This document shows, one piece after another, positions 18,094 through 27,314 of a stretch of 64,000 bases of DNA. This DNA comes from Fusobacterium mortiferum (lineage in GTDB: Bacteria > Fusobacteriota > Fusobacteriia > Fusobacteriales > Fusobacteriaceae), in contig NZ_JACSNP010000001.1 of NCBI RefSeq assembly GCF_016900045.1, positions 1-64,000 on the forward strand, written 5' to 3'. The first letter of the stretch is position 1. Each line of letters opens with the position of its first letter. Made by a program: the position numbers and the translations under genes. Under the pieces are notes generated by a model. That model saw only the letters and a program-made list of their open reading frames with translations, had not been told where the DNA came from and ran no database searches.

Positions 18094-19704
18094 TTATAAT
18101 CCATATTTTTTAATAATTTTATTTTTATAAATTTCAGCTTGTGTACCATATATTATTTGGATACCCTCTCCACTTCTGATTACACCTTGAGATTTTAATT
18201 CTCTCCATCTAGCATCATCAGCAACCTTAGAACTATCTTTAACAGTTACTCTAAGTCTTGTTATACAAGCATCAATTCCTTTAATATTATCTACTCCTCC
18301 AAGAGCTTCAACGATATCATCAGTTAAATCTTCGTTAGAATTTCCTTGATAATCTTTTCTAGTGTAAAGTTTAGCTTCAGCTTCATTTCTTCCAGGAGTG
18401 CTATAGTTGAATTTTTCTATCATAAATTTAAAAATAAAGTAATACATGATAGAATAGAAAGGTCCTATTATTAAAATCCATTGATATGAAGTTTTAGCCA
18501 TTCCTTGTAAAAGTCCAAAGAAACTGAAATCTATTATACCTCTTGAGAAAGTAATTCCAACTGCTACATTTAAGAAATGTAAAAGTCCATAAGCAACACC
18601 TTCTAAGAAAGCATGAATTACATAAAGAGGTGGAGCAACAAATAGGAATGTAAATTCTAAAGGTTCAGTTATTCCAGTTAAGAAAGATGTAAGAGCTGCA
18701 GAAGCTAAGATACCTTTTACTTTAGCTTTATTGCTAGCATCAGCACATCTATACATAGCAAAAGCTGCTGCTGGAAGTCCAAACATCATTGGTAAGAAAC
18801 CACCAGTCATAGTTCTTGTAGCATCAGCTGAATAGTGAACTACAGTAGGATCAGCAAGTTGAGCAAAGAAAATTCTTTGTCCACCAGCAACTAGTTGACC
18901 AGCAACTTCCATAGTTCCTCCAAGCTCTGTATACCAGAATAGTGGATAAACTGCATGGTGAAGTCCAAATACATTTAAAAGTCTAGCTGTAAATCCATAA
19001 AGGAAAGTTCCAATAGGTCCCATAGCTGTAAAAGCTGCTCCAGCTTTAACTACTCCAGCAAATATTGAAGGCCAAATGAATGGAACAATTGCTCCTAGAG
19101 GAATAAAGAAAACCATTGTAAGAACTGGAACTAATCTATTCCCACTGAAGAAAGCTAGATAATCTGGTAAAGTCTTATTAGAAAACTTATTAGTTATCAT
19201 AGCAGAAACACATCCACAGATAATACCACCAAGTACACCAGTTTGTAGTGTAAATATTCCAAGCTCTTTAGTATATAGAGCAGCTTTTCCAACTGCTACA
19301 TCATAAGTGAACCCTCTATCCATAAAAGCTTGAACAGTAGTTGTTTCAGGAGTATATCCCATAAATCCTAAAACAGTTCCAATTACTGTATGGAAAAGTA
19401 AAAAACCTAGTAATCCAGATAAAGCTGCTGTTTCTTTATTTTGATTAGCAAGCCCAATAGCTACCCCAACTGCAAATATAACAGAAAGATTAGCAAAAAC
19501 AAAAGATCCAGAGTTAGAGAAAAGAACAAGTATTTTATTTAATAATGTTCCTGGCTCTAAAAATGTAAGATGATATGTTTCAATAACTGCTTTTGAAGTA
19601 AAAGCTCCTCCTACTCCTAAAAGTATCCCCGCCATAGGTAACACTGCTATAGGAAGCATAAAAGCTCTACCTACTCTTTGTAAGATAGAAAACCCTTTTT
19701 TCAT
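18094..19704 (-). CDS. PTS glucose/alpha-glucoside-family EIICB component
   Basis: A 536-residue sugar phosphotransferase permease. The EIIC membrane domain (about residues 1-430) opens LQRVGRAFMLPIAVLPMAGILLG and has TGITEPLEFTFLFVAP. The EIIB domain follows with the phosphorylated cysteine Cys480 in GIDACITRLRV. No EIIA domain is present or adjacent, so a separate EIIA must serve it. The family covers glucose, maltose and N-acetylglucosamine carriers; fusobacteria such as F. mortiferum have a related maltose EIICB, but the sugar here is not certain. RBS AGGAGG lies 8-9 bp before the start. Confidence 0.9.
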   Translation of the reverse strand: MKKGFSILQRVGRAFMLPIAVLPMAGILLGVGGAFTSKAVIETYHLTFLEPGTLLNKILVLFSNSGSFVFANLSVIFAVGVAIGLANQNKETAALSGLLGFLLFHTVIGTVLGFMGYTPETTTVQAFMDRGFTYDVAVGKAALYTKELGIFTLQTGVLGGIICGCVSAMITNKFSNKTLPDYLAFFSGNRLVPVLTMVFFIPLGAIVPFIWPSIFAGVVKAGAAFTAMGPIGTFLYGFTARLLNVFGLHHAVYPLFWYTELGGTMEVAGQLVAGGQRIFFAQLADPTVVHYSADATRTMTGGFLPMMFGLPAAAFAMYRCADASNKAKVKGILASAALTSFLTGITEPLEFTFLFVAPPLYVIHAFLEGVAYGLLHFLNVAVGITFSRGIIDFSFFGLLQGMAKTSYQWILIIGPFYSIMYYFIFKFMIEKFNYSTPGRNEAEAKLYTRKDYQGNSNEDLTDDIVEALGGVDNIKGIDACITRLRVTVKDSSKVADDARWRELKSQGVIRSGEGIQIIYGTQAEIYKNKIIKKYGL

Positions 19705-19743
19705 AAAAAAATCCTCCTAAATTGTTTTATTTTTACATTCTTA

Positions 19744-19772
19744 AGTATACCGAACAATATTTTAGAAGTCAA
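19744..19772 (-). promoter_or_regulatory. Promoter of the PTS EIICB gene
   Basis: Read leftward: TTGACT (19772-19767), a 17-bp spacer and TATACT (19749-19744), about 40 bp before the start codon. Confidence 0.7.
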
Positions 19773-19828
19773 TATATTAAAAATGGACGAATAGGAATAG
19801 AATTAACATAAATAGAACTTAAGAAAAA

Positions 19829-19928
19829 TGTTTCTTAAGAAACAATACAGAAATAAAACATTTACTTTTTTTTATAGAAAAATATTGATAAATAAAGAGA
19901 TCTGAGATATAATGTTTCCTAAGAAACT
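19829..19928 (+). promoter_or_regulatory. marR promoter with two palindromic operators
   Basis: TTGATA (19885-19890), a 17-bp spacer and TATAAT (19908-19913) drive the MarR gene. A perfect 16-bp palindrome TGTTTCTTAAGAAACA lies at 19829-19844. A near-copy TGTTTCCTAAGAAACT at 19913-19928 starts at the last base of the -10 box. Occupation of the second site would block the start, fitting autorepression. Confidence 0.75.
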
Positions 19929-19946
19929 ATCAGAAATAGGAAGAGG

Positions 19947-20498
19947 GTGAAAAAAATTTCTAATAAAGTAATAAAAAAATTTTTTAATTTAATTGAGGAT
20001 AGTAGAGAATTTTATAAAGAGTTTTTAAAAAGCGATAAAGGTGAAAGTTATATCCCAGAAATATATTTAGAGATGCAGGAATTTATATACGCAAATGAGA
20101 AATATCATAATGTTTTAAAAGATAGATTGGATAAAAATTTGACTTTTACAGATTATAATTATCTCTATTGTATAGGATCAAATGAAAAAATAAATGTAAC
20201 ACAATTATCCAAAAAAATAAAAAATAGCAAGGGTTATACAAGTAAAGTAATAAAAAAATTAATATCCTTAAATTATATAAAGACATATCAAGACGAAGGA
20301 AATAAAAAGGATATATATATAGAATTAACTAAAAGTGGGAAGGAAGCATATAAGGATGTATGTGAGAAAGTAGAGGGAATAGAGAGTAGTTTTTATAAAT
20401 TTTTATATGAAAACTATAGTGAATCGGAATTAAAATTTTTACATAATTTTTTTATAAAGATAAATAAATTTCAAAATGAAGAATTAGCTAAGAAATAG
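19947..20498 (+). CDS. MarR family transcriptional regulator
   Basis: A 183-residue regulator with a winged-helix core (FTDYNYLYCIGSNEKINVTQLSKKI, then SKGYTSKVIKKLISLNYI and a basic wing around DEGNKKDIYIELT). It has a longer N-terminal helical part than most MarR proteins. The start is GTG at 19947, with AGGAAGAG upstream. Two copies of one palindrome lie in front of the gene, one across the promoter, so it very likely represses itself. Whether it also controls the divergent PTS gene is open; the distal palindrome lies 57 bp upstream of that gene's -35 box. Confidence 0.85.
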   Translation: MKKISNKVIKKFFNLIEDSREFYKEFLKSDKGESYIPEIYLEMQEFIYANEKYHNVLKDRLDKNLTFTDYNYLYCIGSNEKINVTQLSKKIKNSKGYTSKVIKKLISLNYIKTYQDEGNKKDIYIELTKSGKEAYKDVCEKVEGIESSFYKFLYENYSESELKFLHNFFIKINKFQNEELAKK

Positions 20499-20504
20499 TA
20501 AAAG

Positions 20505-20537
20505 AGATTAAAAATAAAAAAATTTTAATCTATCTTT
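20505..20537 (+). terminator. Weak intrinsic terminator after the MarR gene
   Basis: AGATTAAAA (20505-20513) pairs with TTTTAATCT (20523-20531), followed by ATCTTTTT. The stem is almost all A/T. Confidence 0.5.
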
Positions 20538-20597
20538 TTAAAAGTAGATCTTTATGATATAATTGTTTAGAGATACTCTAAATATAGGGGGAACTAA

Positions 20598-21239
20598 ATG
20601 GAGAAAAAAAAAGAAACGGAAAAATATAGAAGATATGGTACAATACTTTATTATCTTCTTCAAATTATAAGAAAAACATTGAAAGTAAAAGTGATAAAAA
20701 ATGAAAAGATAAAAGAGAATCAAGAGAGCTATATTTTTGCTTTTTGGCATAATAAATTAGTAGCCTCAACACTGTGCTTAGATTATATAGAAAAAAGAGC
20801 TGTGTTAGCAAGTCCCTCTAAAGACGGTGAATTGATATCTGTTCCTTTAGAAAAGTTGGGGTATGAGATGATAAGAGGATCATCTGATAAAAATTCAACT
20901 TCAAGCTTAATATCATTAATTAAGTATATGAAAAAGGGCTACAGTATAGGAACACCTGTAGATGGACCTAAAGGACCAATATATGAAGTTAAACCAGGGA
21001 TGATATATCTGGCACAAAAGGGGAAAAAATATATAATTCCAACAGGAACAGCTTATAAAAGTAAATGGGAGTTTAGAAAGGCTTGGGATAAGTTTCAATT
21101 TCCAAAACCTTTTACGAAGATGGTATATATAATGGGAGAACCAATAGAAGTTCCTATAGATGCCAATATAGATGAGTACTGTGAAAAAATAAAAAATGAA
21201 TTAAATAGATTAGATAGAGAAGCTGAAAAATATATTTAA
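20598..21239 (+). CDS. DUF374 lysophospholipid-acyltransferase-like protein
   Basis: A 213-residue protein of the DUF374 branch of the LPLAT superfamily, which in Gram-negative bacteria is linked to lipid A or phospholipid acylation. The family marks are FAFWHNKLVAS, SPSKDGELISVPLEKLGYEMIRGSS, and GTPVDGPKGPIYEVKPG; the histidine and aspartates fit the catalytic HxxxxD-type site in modified form. A short hydrophobic stretch near the N-terminus suggests membrane association. RBS AGGGGG precedes the ATG, and a TATAAT box lies near 20558. metG starts 37 bp downstream. Confidence 0.85.
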   Translation: MEKKKETEKYRRYGTILYYLLQIIRKTLKVKVIKNEKIKENQESYIFAFWHNKLVASTLCLDYIEKRAVLASPSKDGELISVPLEKLGYEMIRGSSDKNSTSSLISLIKYMKKGYSIGTPVDGPKGPIYEVKPGMIYLAQKGKKYIIPTGTAYKSKWEFRKAWDKFQFPKPFTKMVYIMGEPIEVPIDANIDEYCEKIKNELNRLDREAEKYI

Positions 21240-21276
21240 ATATAAAGAGTAGTTTAAAATAGAGAGGAGAAATATC

Positions 21277-23202
21277 GTGAGTAAAAATTTTTATGTAACA
21301 ACACCTATATACTATGTAAATGGTGATCCACATGTAGGAAGTGCTTACACTACAATAGCAGCAGATGTAATAGCAAGATATAAAAGAACAATGGGGTATG
21401 ATGCATACTTCTTAACAGGAACAGATGAACATGGACAAAAGGTAGAGGAGACTGCAAAGCAAAAGGGATACACTCCACAACAATGGACAGATATAATGGC
21501 TCCGAGATTTAAAGAGATGTGGGCTAAGTTAGGAATAGAGTATTCTGATTTTATAAGAACAACTGAGCCAAGACATAAGGAAGCAGTAAAGAAAATTCTT
21601 AAAAAAGTTTATGAGAATGGAGATATCTATAAGGGAGAGTATTCAGGAAAATATTGTGTTTCTTGTGAAACATTTGTACCTGAAAATCAAATAGTAAATG
21701 GAAATCACTGTCCTGATTGTGGAAAAGAATTAAGAATAGTAAAGGAGGAGTCATACTTCTTCAGAATGTCAAAATACCAAGATGCTTTATTAGAGCATAT
21801 TGATAAACATCCAGATTTTATTCTTCCACGTTCAAGAAGAAATGAAGTAGTTTCATTTATAAAGCAAGGATTACAAGACCTTTCAATTTCAAGAAATACC
21901 TTTGAATGGGGGATACCAATTGAGTTTGCTCCAGGACATATAACTTATGTTTGGTTTGATGCTTTAACTAACTACTTAACTGCTGTAGGTTATGAAAATA
22001 ATCCAGAGATGTTTGATAAATATTGGAATAATGCTGAGGTAATGCATCTGTTAGGAAAGGATATAGTGAGATTCCATGCTATAATTTGGCCATGTATGTT
22101 ATTATCAGCAGGAATAAAACTTCCAGATAAAGTAGTTGCACATGGATGGTGGACTTCTGAGGGAGAAAAAATGTCAAAATCTAAAGGAAATGTAGTAGAT
22201 CCTATATCTGAAATAGAAAAGTATGGAGTAGATGCATTTAGATATTGTCTAATGAGAGAGGTACAGTTTGGAAATGATGGAGACTACTCTACAAAATCAG
22301 TAGTTACAAGAATAAATTCAGATCTTGCTAACGATTTAGGAAATTTATTAAATAGAACATTGGGAATGTATAAAAAATATTTTAATGGAGTAATTACTAC
22401 TGGAGTTACTAGAGATAAATATGATGATGAGATAGAAGCACTTTGGACAGAAGTAGTAAAAGAAGTTGATGAGCAAATGAATATAGTTCAATACTCAAAA
22501 GCTCTTGAAGCTATCTGGAGATTTATCTCAAGATTAAATAAATATATAGATGAGACTGCACCTTGGACACTAGCAAAGGATGAAGCTAATAAGGATAGAT
22601 TAGCAGTTGTAATGAATCATCTAATAGATGGACTATATAAAGCTGCAGTAATGGTTTATCCATATATGCCAACTTCAGCTCAAAAAATATGGAATCAATT
22701 AGGTGAAAATAGAGACATACATACAGCAAAAGTAGAAGAGATTATGGGATGGAATTTATTAAAAGAGGGACATGTTTTAGGAAATGCAGAGCCAATATTC
22801 CCAAGACTTGATCTAGAAGCTTTAGAGGCTCCTAAAAAAGATCCTATGCAAGTAGATGAAAATATGGAAGTGGAAAATCCAATTGATATAACTGATTTTG
22901 ATAAGGTTAATATTCAAGTTGTAGAAATTTTAGAAGCTGGAAAAGTTCAGGGAGCGGACAAGCTTTTAAAATTTAAGGTTAGTGTTGGAGATCATGTAAG
23001 ACAAATTCTTTCAGGAATAGCAAAGTTTTATCCAGAGCCAGAAAAATTAGTAGGTAAGAAAGTTTTAGCTATAACTAACTTAAAACCTAGAAAAATGAGA
23101 GGAGAGATCTCTCAAGGAATGCTACTTAGTACAGAAGATAAGAGTGGATTAAGACTTATTGAAGTAAATACAGCAGTAGAGAATGGATCAAAGGCAAAAT
23201 AA
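21277..23202 (+). CDS. metG: Methionine--tRNA ligase
   Basis: A 641-residue class I aminoacyl-tRNA synthetase that charges tRNA Met. The HIGH-like motif is PHVGS (18-22) and the second signature GEKMSKSKGN. A zinc knuckle has Cys127, Cys130, Cys145 and Cys148. The C-terminal 100 residues form the EMAP/Arc1p-like tRNA-binding domain (VQVVEILEAGKVQGADKLLKFKV and LKPRKMRGEISQGM), which dimerises the enzyme. The start is GTG at 21277 with RBS GAGAGGAG. No T-box leader is present in the short upstream gap. Confidence 0.97.
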   Translation: MSKNFYVTTPIYYVNGDPHVGSAYTTIAADVIARYKRTMGYDAYFLTGTDEHGQKVEETAKQKGYTPQQWTDIMAPRFKEMWAKLGIEYSDFIRTTEPRHKEAVKKILKKVYENGDIYKGEYSGKYCVSCETFVPENQIVNGNHCPDCGKELRIVKEESYFFRMSKYQDALLEHIDKHPDFILPRSRRNEVVSFIKQGLQDLSISRNTFEWGIPIEFAPGHITYVWFDALTNYLTAVGYENNPEMFDKYWNNAEVMHLLGKDIVRFHAIIWPCMLLSAGIKLPDKVVAHGWWTSEGEKMSKSKGNVVDPISEIEKYGVDAFRYCLMREVQFGNDGDYSTKSVVTRINSDLANDLGNLLNRTLGMYKKYFNGVITTGVTRDKYDDEIEALWTEVVKEVDEQMNIVQYSKALEAIWRFISRLNKYIDETAPWTLAKDEANKDRLAVVMNHLIDGLYKAAVMVYPYMPTSAQKIWNQLGENRDIHTAKVEEIMGWNLLKEGHVLGNAEPIFPRLDLEALEAPKKDPMQVDENMEVENPIDITDFDKVNIQVVEILEAGKVQGADKLLKFKVSVGDHVRQILSGIAKFYPEPEKLVGKKVLAITNLKPRKMRGEISQGMLLSTEDKSGLRLIEVNTAVENGSKAK

Positions 23203-23221
23203 GTTTTGAAGGGGAGATTAT

Positions 23222-24103
23222 ATGAGGAAGGTTACAAAAGCTGTAATACCTGCAGCGGGTTTGGGAACAAGAGTACTACCAGCGACTAAGGCACAACCAA
23301 AAGAGATGCTTGTTATCGTAGATAAACCATCTCTTCAATACATAGTTGAAGAATTAGTGGAATCTGGGATAAAGGATATAATAATTGTTACTGGAAGAAA
23401 TAAAAACTCAATAGAGGATCATTTTGACTTTTCTTATGAGCTTGAAAATACACTAGAAAAAGATGGAAAAGATGAACTTTTAGAAAAGGTAGAAAAAATA
23501 TCTTCAATGGCAAATATATGCTATGTTAGACAAAATCACCCAAAGGGATTAGGACATGCAATATTAAAGGCTAAACCATTTGTTGGAGATGAACCTTTTG
23601 TTATAGCGTTGGGAGATGATATAGTATACAATCCAGATGCACCAGTGGCTAAACAACTTATAGAAAAGTATGAAAAATATGGGAATAGTATAGTAGGATG
23701 TCAAGAGGTAAGAGCAGAAGATGTTTCTAAGTATGGTATAGTTAAACCAACAAAACATTTAGATGAAAAGACTGTAGAAATGGATGACTTTATAGAGAAA
23801 CCAGCTATAGAGGAAGCACCATCAAGACTAGCTTGTCTTGGAAGATATCTATTAACTCCTAAGATTTTTGAATATTTAGAGAAGGAAAAGCCAGGTAAAG
23901 GTGGAGAAATTCAGCTGACTGATGCTATTTTAGATATGTTAAAAGATGGCGAAAAAGTTATAGCTTATGAGTTTGAAGGTAAAAGATACGATATAGGGAA
24001 CAAGTTTGGACTTCTAAAAGCTAATATTGAGTTTGGACTTAGAAATGAAGAAACAAGAGATGAGCTATTAGCTTATTTAAAAAATGACTTAAACTTAGAT
24101 TAA
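23222..24103 (+). CDS. galU: UTP--glucose-1-phosphate uridylyltransferase
   Basis: A 293-residue enzyme that makes UDP-glucose for envelope polysaccharides and galactose use. The nucleotide loop is AAGLGTRVLPATKAQPKEML. Further marks are GLGHAI, ALGDDIVYNP and the DFIEKP segment, with GKGGEIQLTDAI near the C-terminus. RBS GGGGAG lies 8 bp before the ATG. It starts 19 bp after metG, so it is probably cotranscribed with it. Confidence 0.96.
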   Translation: MRKVTKAVIPAAGLGTRVLPATKAQPKEMLVIVDKPSLQYIVEELVESGIKDIIIVTGRNKNSIEDHFDFSYELENTLEKDGKDELLEKVEKISSMANICYVRQNHPKGLGHAILKAKPFVGDEPFVIALGDDIVYNPDAPVAKQLIEKYEKYGNSIVGCQEVRAEDVSKYGIVKPTKHLDEKTVEMDDFIEKPAIEEAPSRLACLGRYLLTPKIFEYLEKEKPGKGGEIQLTDAILDMLKDGEKVIAYEFEGKRYDIGNKFGLLKANIEFGLRNEETRDELLAYLKNDLNLD

Positions 24104-24112
24104 ATAAAAATA

Positions 24113-24165
24113 AAGAGTAATAAGAGTAGCTTGGAGAATACAACTTTAGCTACTCTTTATTCTTT
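24113..24165 (+). terminator. Intrinsic terminator after galU
   Basis: AAGAGTAGCT (from about 24123) pairs with AGCTACTCTT (to about 24158), followed by a T-rich run (TATTCTTT). Confidence 0.75.
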
Positions 24166-24207
24166 AAATAAAAATTTTTTGTATAAGATAGAATGGGAGA
24201 TGATTTT

Positions 24208-25065
24208 ATGGGAGCAAAATTGAGAAATATCATAGCTATGTTAATCTTTGGAACAATAGGATTATTCGTAAAAAATATAGATTTAAATTCAAGTGAAATA
24301 GCATTAACAAGAGGTTTTATAGGTGGAATTACCTTGTTATTTGCTATGGTATTATTGAGGAAAAAAGTTTCTATTGAAGCAATAAAAAGGAATATATATC
24401 TGTTAATTTTTTCTGGTTTTGCAGTTGGACTTAACTGGATATTTTTATTCCAAGGGTATAAATACACATCTATTTCAAATGCTACTTTGAGCTATTATTT
24501 TGCACCAATATTTGTAACAATATTAGCTCCATTTATACTAAAGGAAAAATTAACATTATCAAAATTTTTATGTGTTTTAATGGCTTTAGTAGGAATGTTT
24601 TGTATAGTAGGAGTAGATGGAATAAATGGTGGAAGTGATTTAATAGGAATAGCCTATGGATTATTAGCAGCTGGATTTTATGCAAGTGTTATTTTAATGA
24701 ATAAATTTTTGAAGGGAATAGATAGCCTAGAGATAACAATAATTCAACTTCTTTCTGCTACAATTACTCTATTACCTTATGTTTTATATATGGATAGCGG
24801 AAAATCTTTAAATATCTCTTTAAATTCTATTCCATATATATTAATTTTAGGTATAGTTCATACTGGAATAGCCTATCTACTTTATTTTTCGTCATTACAG
24901 GAGTTAAAAGGACAAACAATAGCGGTACTTAGCTATATAGATCCAGTATTTGCTATTATTATATCGGCTATAATATTGAAAGAACATCTAGGGATTTTGC
25001 AAATAATTGGTGGAGTTTTGATACTTGGATCAAGTTTTTTAAGCGAAATTTTAAATAGAAAATAG
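24208..25065 (+). CDS. EamA/DMT family transporter
   Basis: A 285-residue inner-membrane protein of the drug/metabolite transporter superfamily with ten predicted helices in two EamA repeats (about 5-135 and 145-280). The hinge and repeat ends show the usual glycine-rich segments (GFAVGLNWIFLFQGYKYTSISNA; later GIVHTGIAYLLYFSSLQ). The substrate is unknown; such proteins export amino acids or other metabolites. The ATG at 24208 is preceded by GGGAGA (24195-24200); the ATG at 24193 lacks a ribosome site. Confidence 0.85.
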   Translation: MGAKLRNIIAMLIFGTIGLFVKNIDLNSSEIALTRGFIGGITLLFAMVLLRKKVSIEAIKRNIYLLIFSGFAVGLNWIFLFQGYKYTSISNATLSYYFAPIFVTILAPFILKEKLTLSKFLCVLMALVGMFCIVGVDGINGGSDLIGIAYGLLAAGFYASVILMNKFLKGIDSLEITIIQLLSATITLLPYVLYMDSGKSLNISLNSIPYILILGIVHTGIAYLLYFSSLQELKGQTIAVLSYIDPVFAIIISAIILKEHLGILQIIGGVLILGSSFLSEILNRK

Positions 25066-25099
25066 AAAAAAGAGGAGTCTTGTGAAAATTAGGCTCCTC
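25065..25099 (-). terminator. Terminator of the proBA operon
   Basis: GAGGAG (25072-25077) pairs with CTCCTC (25094-25099). Read leftward the stem is followed by a run of T, so it acts on proBA; the right-hand side also has AAAATTTT. Confidence 0.75.
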
Positions 25100-25111
25100 A
25101 AAATTTTAATA

Positions 25112-26359
25112 TTATTCTCTTATTTGTCCATTTCCAGTGATTACATACTTAGTAGTAGTAAGTTCCTTTAATCCCATAGGTCCTCTAGCATGAAGTTTTT
25201 GAGTACTAATACCAATTTCAGCTCCAAATCCAAATTGTCCACCATCTGTAAATCTAGTAGAAGCATTTACATAAACAGCAGCAGCATCTACCTCATTTAA
25301 AAATCTTTGAGCATTAGAGTAGTTTTCAGTAACTATACATTCAGAGTGTTTAGTACCATATTTAGTAATGTGTTTTATAACTTCATCTAAATTTTCTACA
25401 ACTTTAATAGCTACAATGTAATCTTCATACTCAGTTGCCCAATCTTCTTCTGTAGCAGGAATAGATGAAGGAATATACTTTCTTGTGATTTCATCTCCTC
25501 TAATCTCTACATTTCTTTTTATCAATTCTTCTCCAAGTTGAGGAAGAATATTTTCAGCACAATTTTTATGTATAAGAAGAGTTTCTACAGCGTTACAAAC
25601 TCCAGGTCTTTGAGTTTTTGCATTGATAATAATATTTACAGCTTTAGTTATATCGGCACTTTCATCTACAAATATATGGCAATTTCCAATTCCAGTCTGA
25701 ATACAAGGGATTGTAGAGTTTTCAATAACTGTATTGATAAGTCTAGCACTACCTCTAGGAATTAAAACATCTATATATTGGTGAGCTTTCATAAGTTTAT
25801 TAGCTGTATCATGGCTTGTATCTTCTAAGATTTGTACTGCATTTTCATTTATATTACAAGCTTTTAAAACATTTTTGAATACATTAACAATAGCTATATT
25901 TGTATTAATAGCTTCTTTTCCACCTCTTAGGATAACAGCATTTCCACTCTTTAAGCATAGTCCAAAAGCATCAGCAGTTACATTAGGACGAGATTCAAAT
26001 ATGATAGCTATTACTCCTAATGGAACTCTTTTTTGTTGAATAATAAGACCATTAGGTAGTGTTTTACCATAAGTAAATTCCCCAACTGGGTCATTTAAAG
26101 AAGCTATTTGCTTAAGACCATCAGCCATATCCTCTACTCTTTTTTCTGTAAGAGTTAATCTATCAATAAAAGCTTTTTTTACTCCTGAATTAATTGCATT
26201 TTCAACATCTTTTTTATTTATTTCTAATATTTTATTACAGTTATCTAAAAGAGCTTGAGCAGCTTTTAAAAGAATCTCATTTTTTATTTTAGTTGAAAGT
26301 TGAGCTATTTGAATTTCAGCTTCTTTAGCAGCAACTCCAAGTTTTTCAATATACTCCAT
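25112..26359 (-). CDS. proA: Gamma-glutamyl phosphate reductase
   Basis: The 415-residue second enzyme of proline synthesis, reducing gamma-glutamyl phosphate to glutamate semialdehyde with NADPH. The aldehyde-dehydrogenase-like catalytic cysteine is Cys255 in TQRPGVCNAVE. IFESRPNVTADAF and the GGKEAINTN loop bind cofactor and substrate, and ARGPMGLKELTTTKYV closes the protein. It follows proB by 9 bp and ends in a terminator. Length and motifs are normal. Confidence 0.96.
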   Translation of the reverse strand: MEYIEKLGVAAKEAEIQIAQLSTKIKNEILLKAAQALLDNCNKILEINKKDVENAINSGVKKAFIDRLTLTEKRVEDMADGLKQIASLNDPVGEFTYGKTLPNGLIIQQKRVPLGVIAIIFESRPNVTADAFGLCLKSGNAVILRGGKEAINTNIAIVNVFKNVLKACNINENAVQILEDTSHDTANKLMKAHQYIDVLIPRGSARLINTVIENSTIPCIQTGIGNCHIFVDESADITKAVNIIINAKTQRPGVCNAVETLLIHKNCAENILPQLGEELIKRNVEIRGDEITRKYIPSSIPATEEDWATEYEDYIVAIKVVENLDEVIKHITKYGTKHSECIVTENYSNAQRFLNEVDAAAVYVNASTRFTDGGQFGFGAEIGISTQKLHARGPMGLKELTTTKYVITGNGQIRE

Positions 26360-26368
26360 AAATTCCTC

Positions 26369-27175
26369 CTATTTTCCATTACCAAAAACTGTTCCAATAT
26401 CCTTACCATTGATAAGTTCTTCAATAAATGACGGATTTGAACCATCTAATATTGCCATCATAACTCCATGATCAAAACATTCTCTAGCAGCAAGAAGTTT
26501 TGTTTCCATACCACCAACACTAAATTCGCTTCCTTTTTCTCCACCCATAGCAAGAATTTCATCAGTTACTTTTTCAACATATGGTATTCTTTTTGCCTCA
26601 GGATGAGTTTTAGGATTAGCATCATATAGAGCATCAATATCAGTAAGAATTATTAAAAGGTCTGCTTTTAATAGAGAAGCAACACTTGCTGATAATCTAT
26701 CATTATCACTAAATTCTATTTCAAAAGTAGATATAGTGTCGTTAGCATTGATAATAGGGATAACCCCAAAGTCAAGAAGAGTTTCAAGAGTATTATTTGT
26801 ATTTGTTTTTCTTTCTCCCTCTTTAAAATCATCCTTTGTAAGAAGAATTTGAGCAACTCTTTGATTGTATTCTCCCATAAAGTTTTTGTATATATGCATA
26901 AGTTCAGCTTGACCTACAGCAGCAGCAGCTTGTTTTTCTCTTGTGGTTGTAGGTCTTTTTTCAAAGTTTAAACTTTTTGAACCAACACCTATAGCTCCTG
27001 ATGTTACAAGTATAACATCTCTTCCCTGATTTCTAAGATCAGCTAATATCCAAGCTAATTTATTCATTAAATTAAAATTTAAATTTCCGTTGGGGTATGT
27101 AAGAGTAGATGTTCCCACTTTAATAACGATTCTTTTTGAAGTTTTAATTTGTTCCCTAATCTTTTTATTATTCAT
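26369..27175 (-). CDS. proB: Glutamate 5-kinase, without PUA domain
   Basis: A 268-residue amino-acid kinase that phosphorylates glutamate to start proline synthesis. KVGTSTLTYPNG, GAIGVGSKSL and NANDTIST are the typical substrate segments, and LLIILTDIDALYDANP the nucleotide region. The C-terminal PUA domain of longer ProB proteins is absent, as in several other bacteria; proline feedback normally acts on the kinase domain. ATG at 27175 follows AAGGTG; the GTG at 27184 overlaps that site and lacks its own. First gene of proBA. Confidence 0.95.
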   Translation of the reverse strand: MNNKKIREQIKTSKRIVIKVGTSTLTYPNGNLNFNLMNKLAWILADLRNQGRDVILVTSGAIGVGSKSLNFEKRPTTTREKQAAAAVGQAELMHIYKNFMGEYNQRVAQILLTKDDFKEGERKTNTNNTLETLLDFGVIPIINANDTISTFEIEFSDNDRLSASVASLLKADLLIILTDIDALYDANPKTHPEAKRIPYVEKVTDEILAMGGEKGSEFSVGGMETKLLAARECFDHGVMMAILDGSNPSFIEELINGKDIGTVFGNGK

Positions 27176-27217
27176 ATAAATCACCTTAAAATTATTGATA
27201 ATATATATTATACATGT

Positions 27218-27263
27218 AAATCTATTTTTTTAATATCTTTTTTTTAAAAAAATAGATTTTTTT
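27218..27263. repeat. Perfect 16-bp inverted repeat between divergent proB and S9 peptidase genes
   Basis: AAATCTATTTTTTTAA (27218-27233) pairs perfectly with its complement at 27244-27259 around a 10-nt loop, followed on the + strand by TTTTT. It sits in the divergent promoter region, so it may be an operator or a cruciform rather than a terminator of a known gene. Confidence 0.55.
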
Positions 27264-27314
27264 AAATAAATTTTGTAAAATATATAAATAGAAAATATTA
27301 AAGGGGTGTTGAAT

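Noticed and set aside
18094-19704. Naming the PTS EIICB as a maltose or glucose permease
   Set aside because: The family is clear, but no sugar-cleaving enzyme or specific regulator lies beside it to decide the substrate.
21240-21276. T-box or other leader before metG
   Set aside because: The gap to the upstream gene is only 37 bp and holds just a ribosome site.
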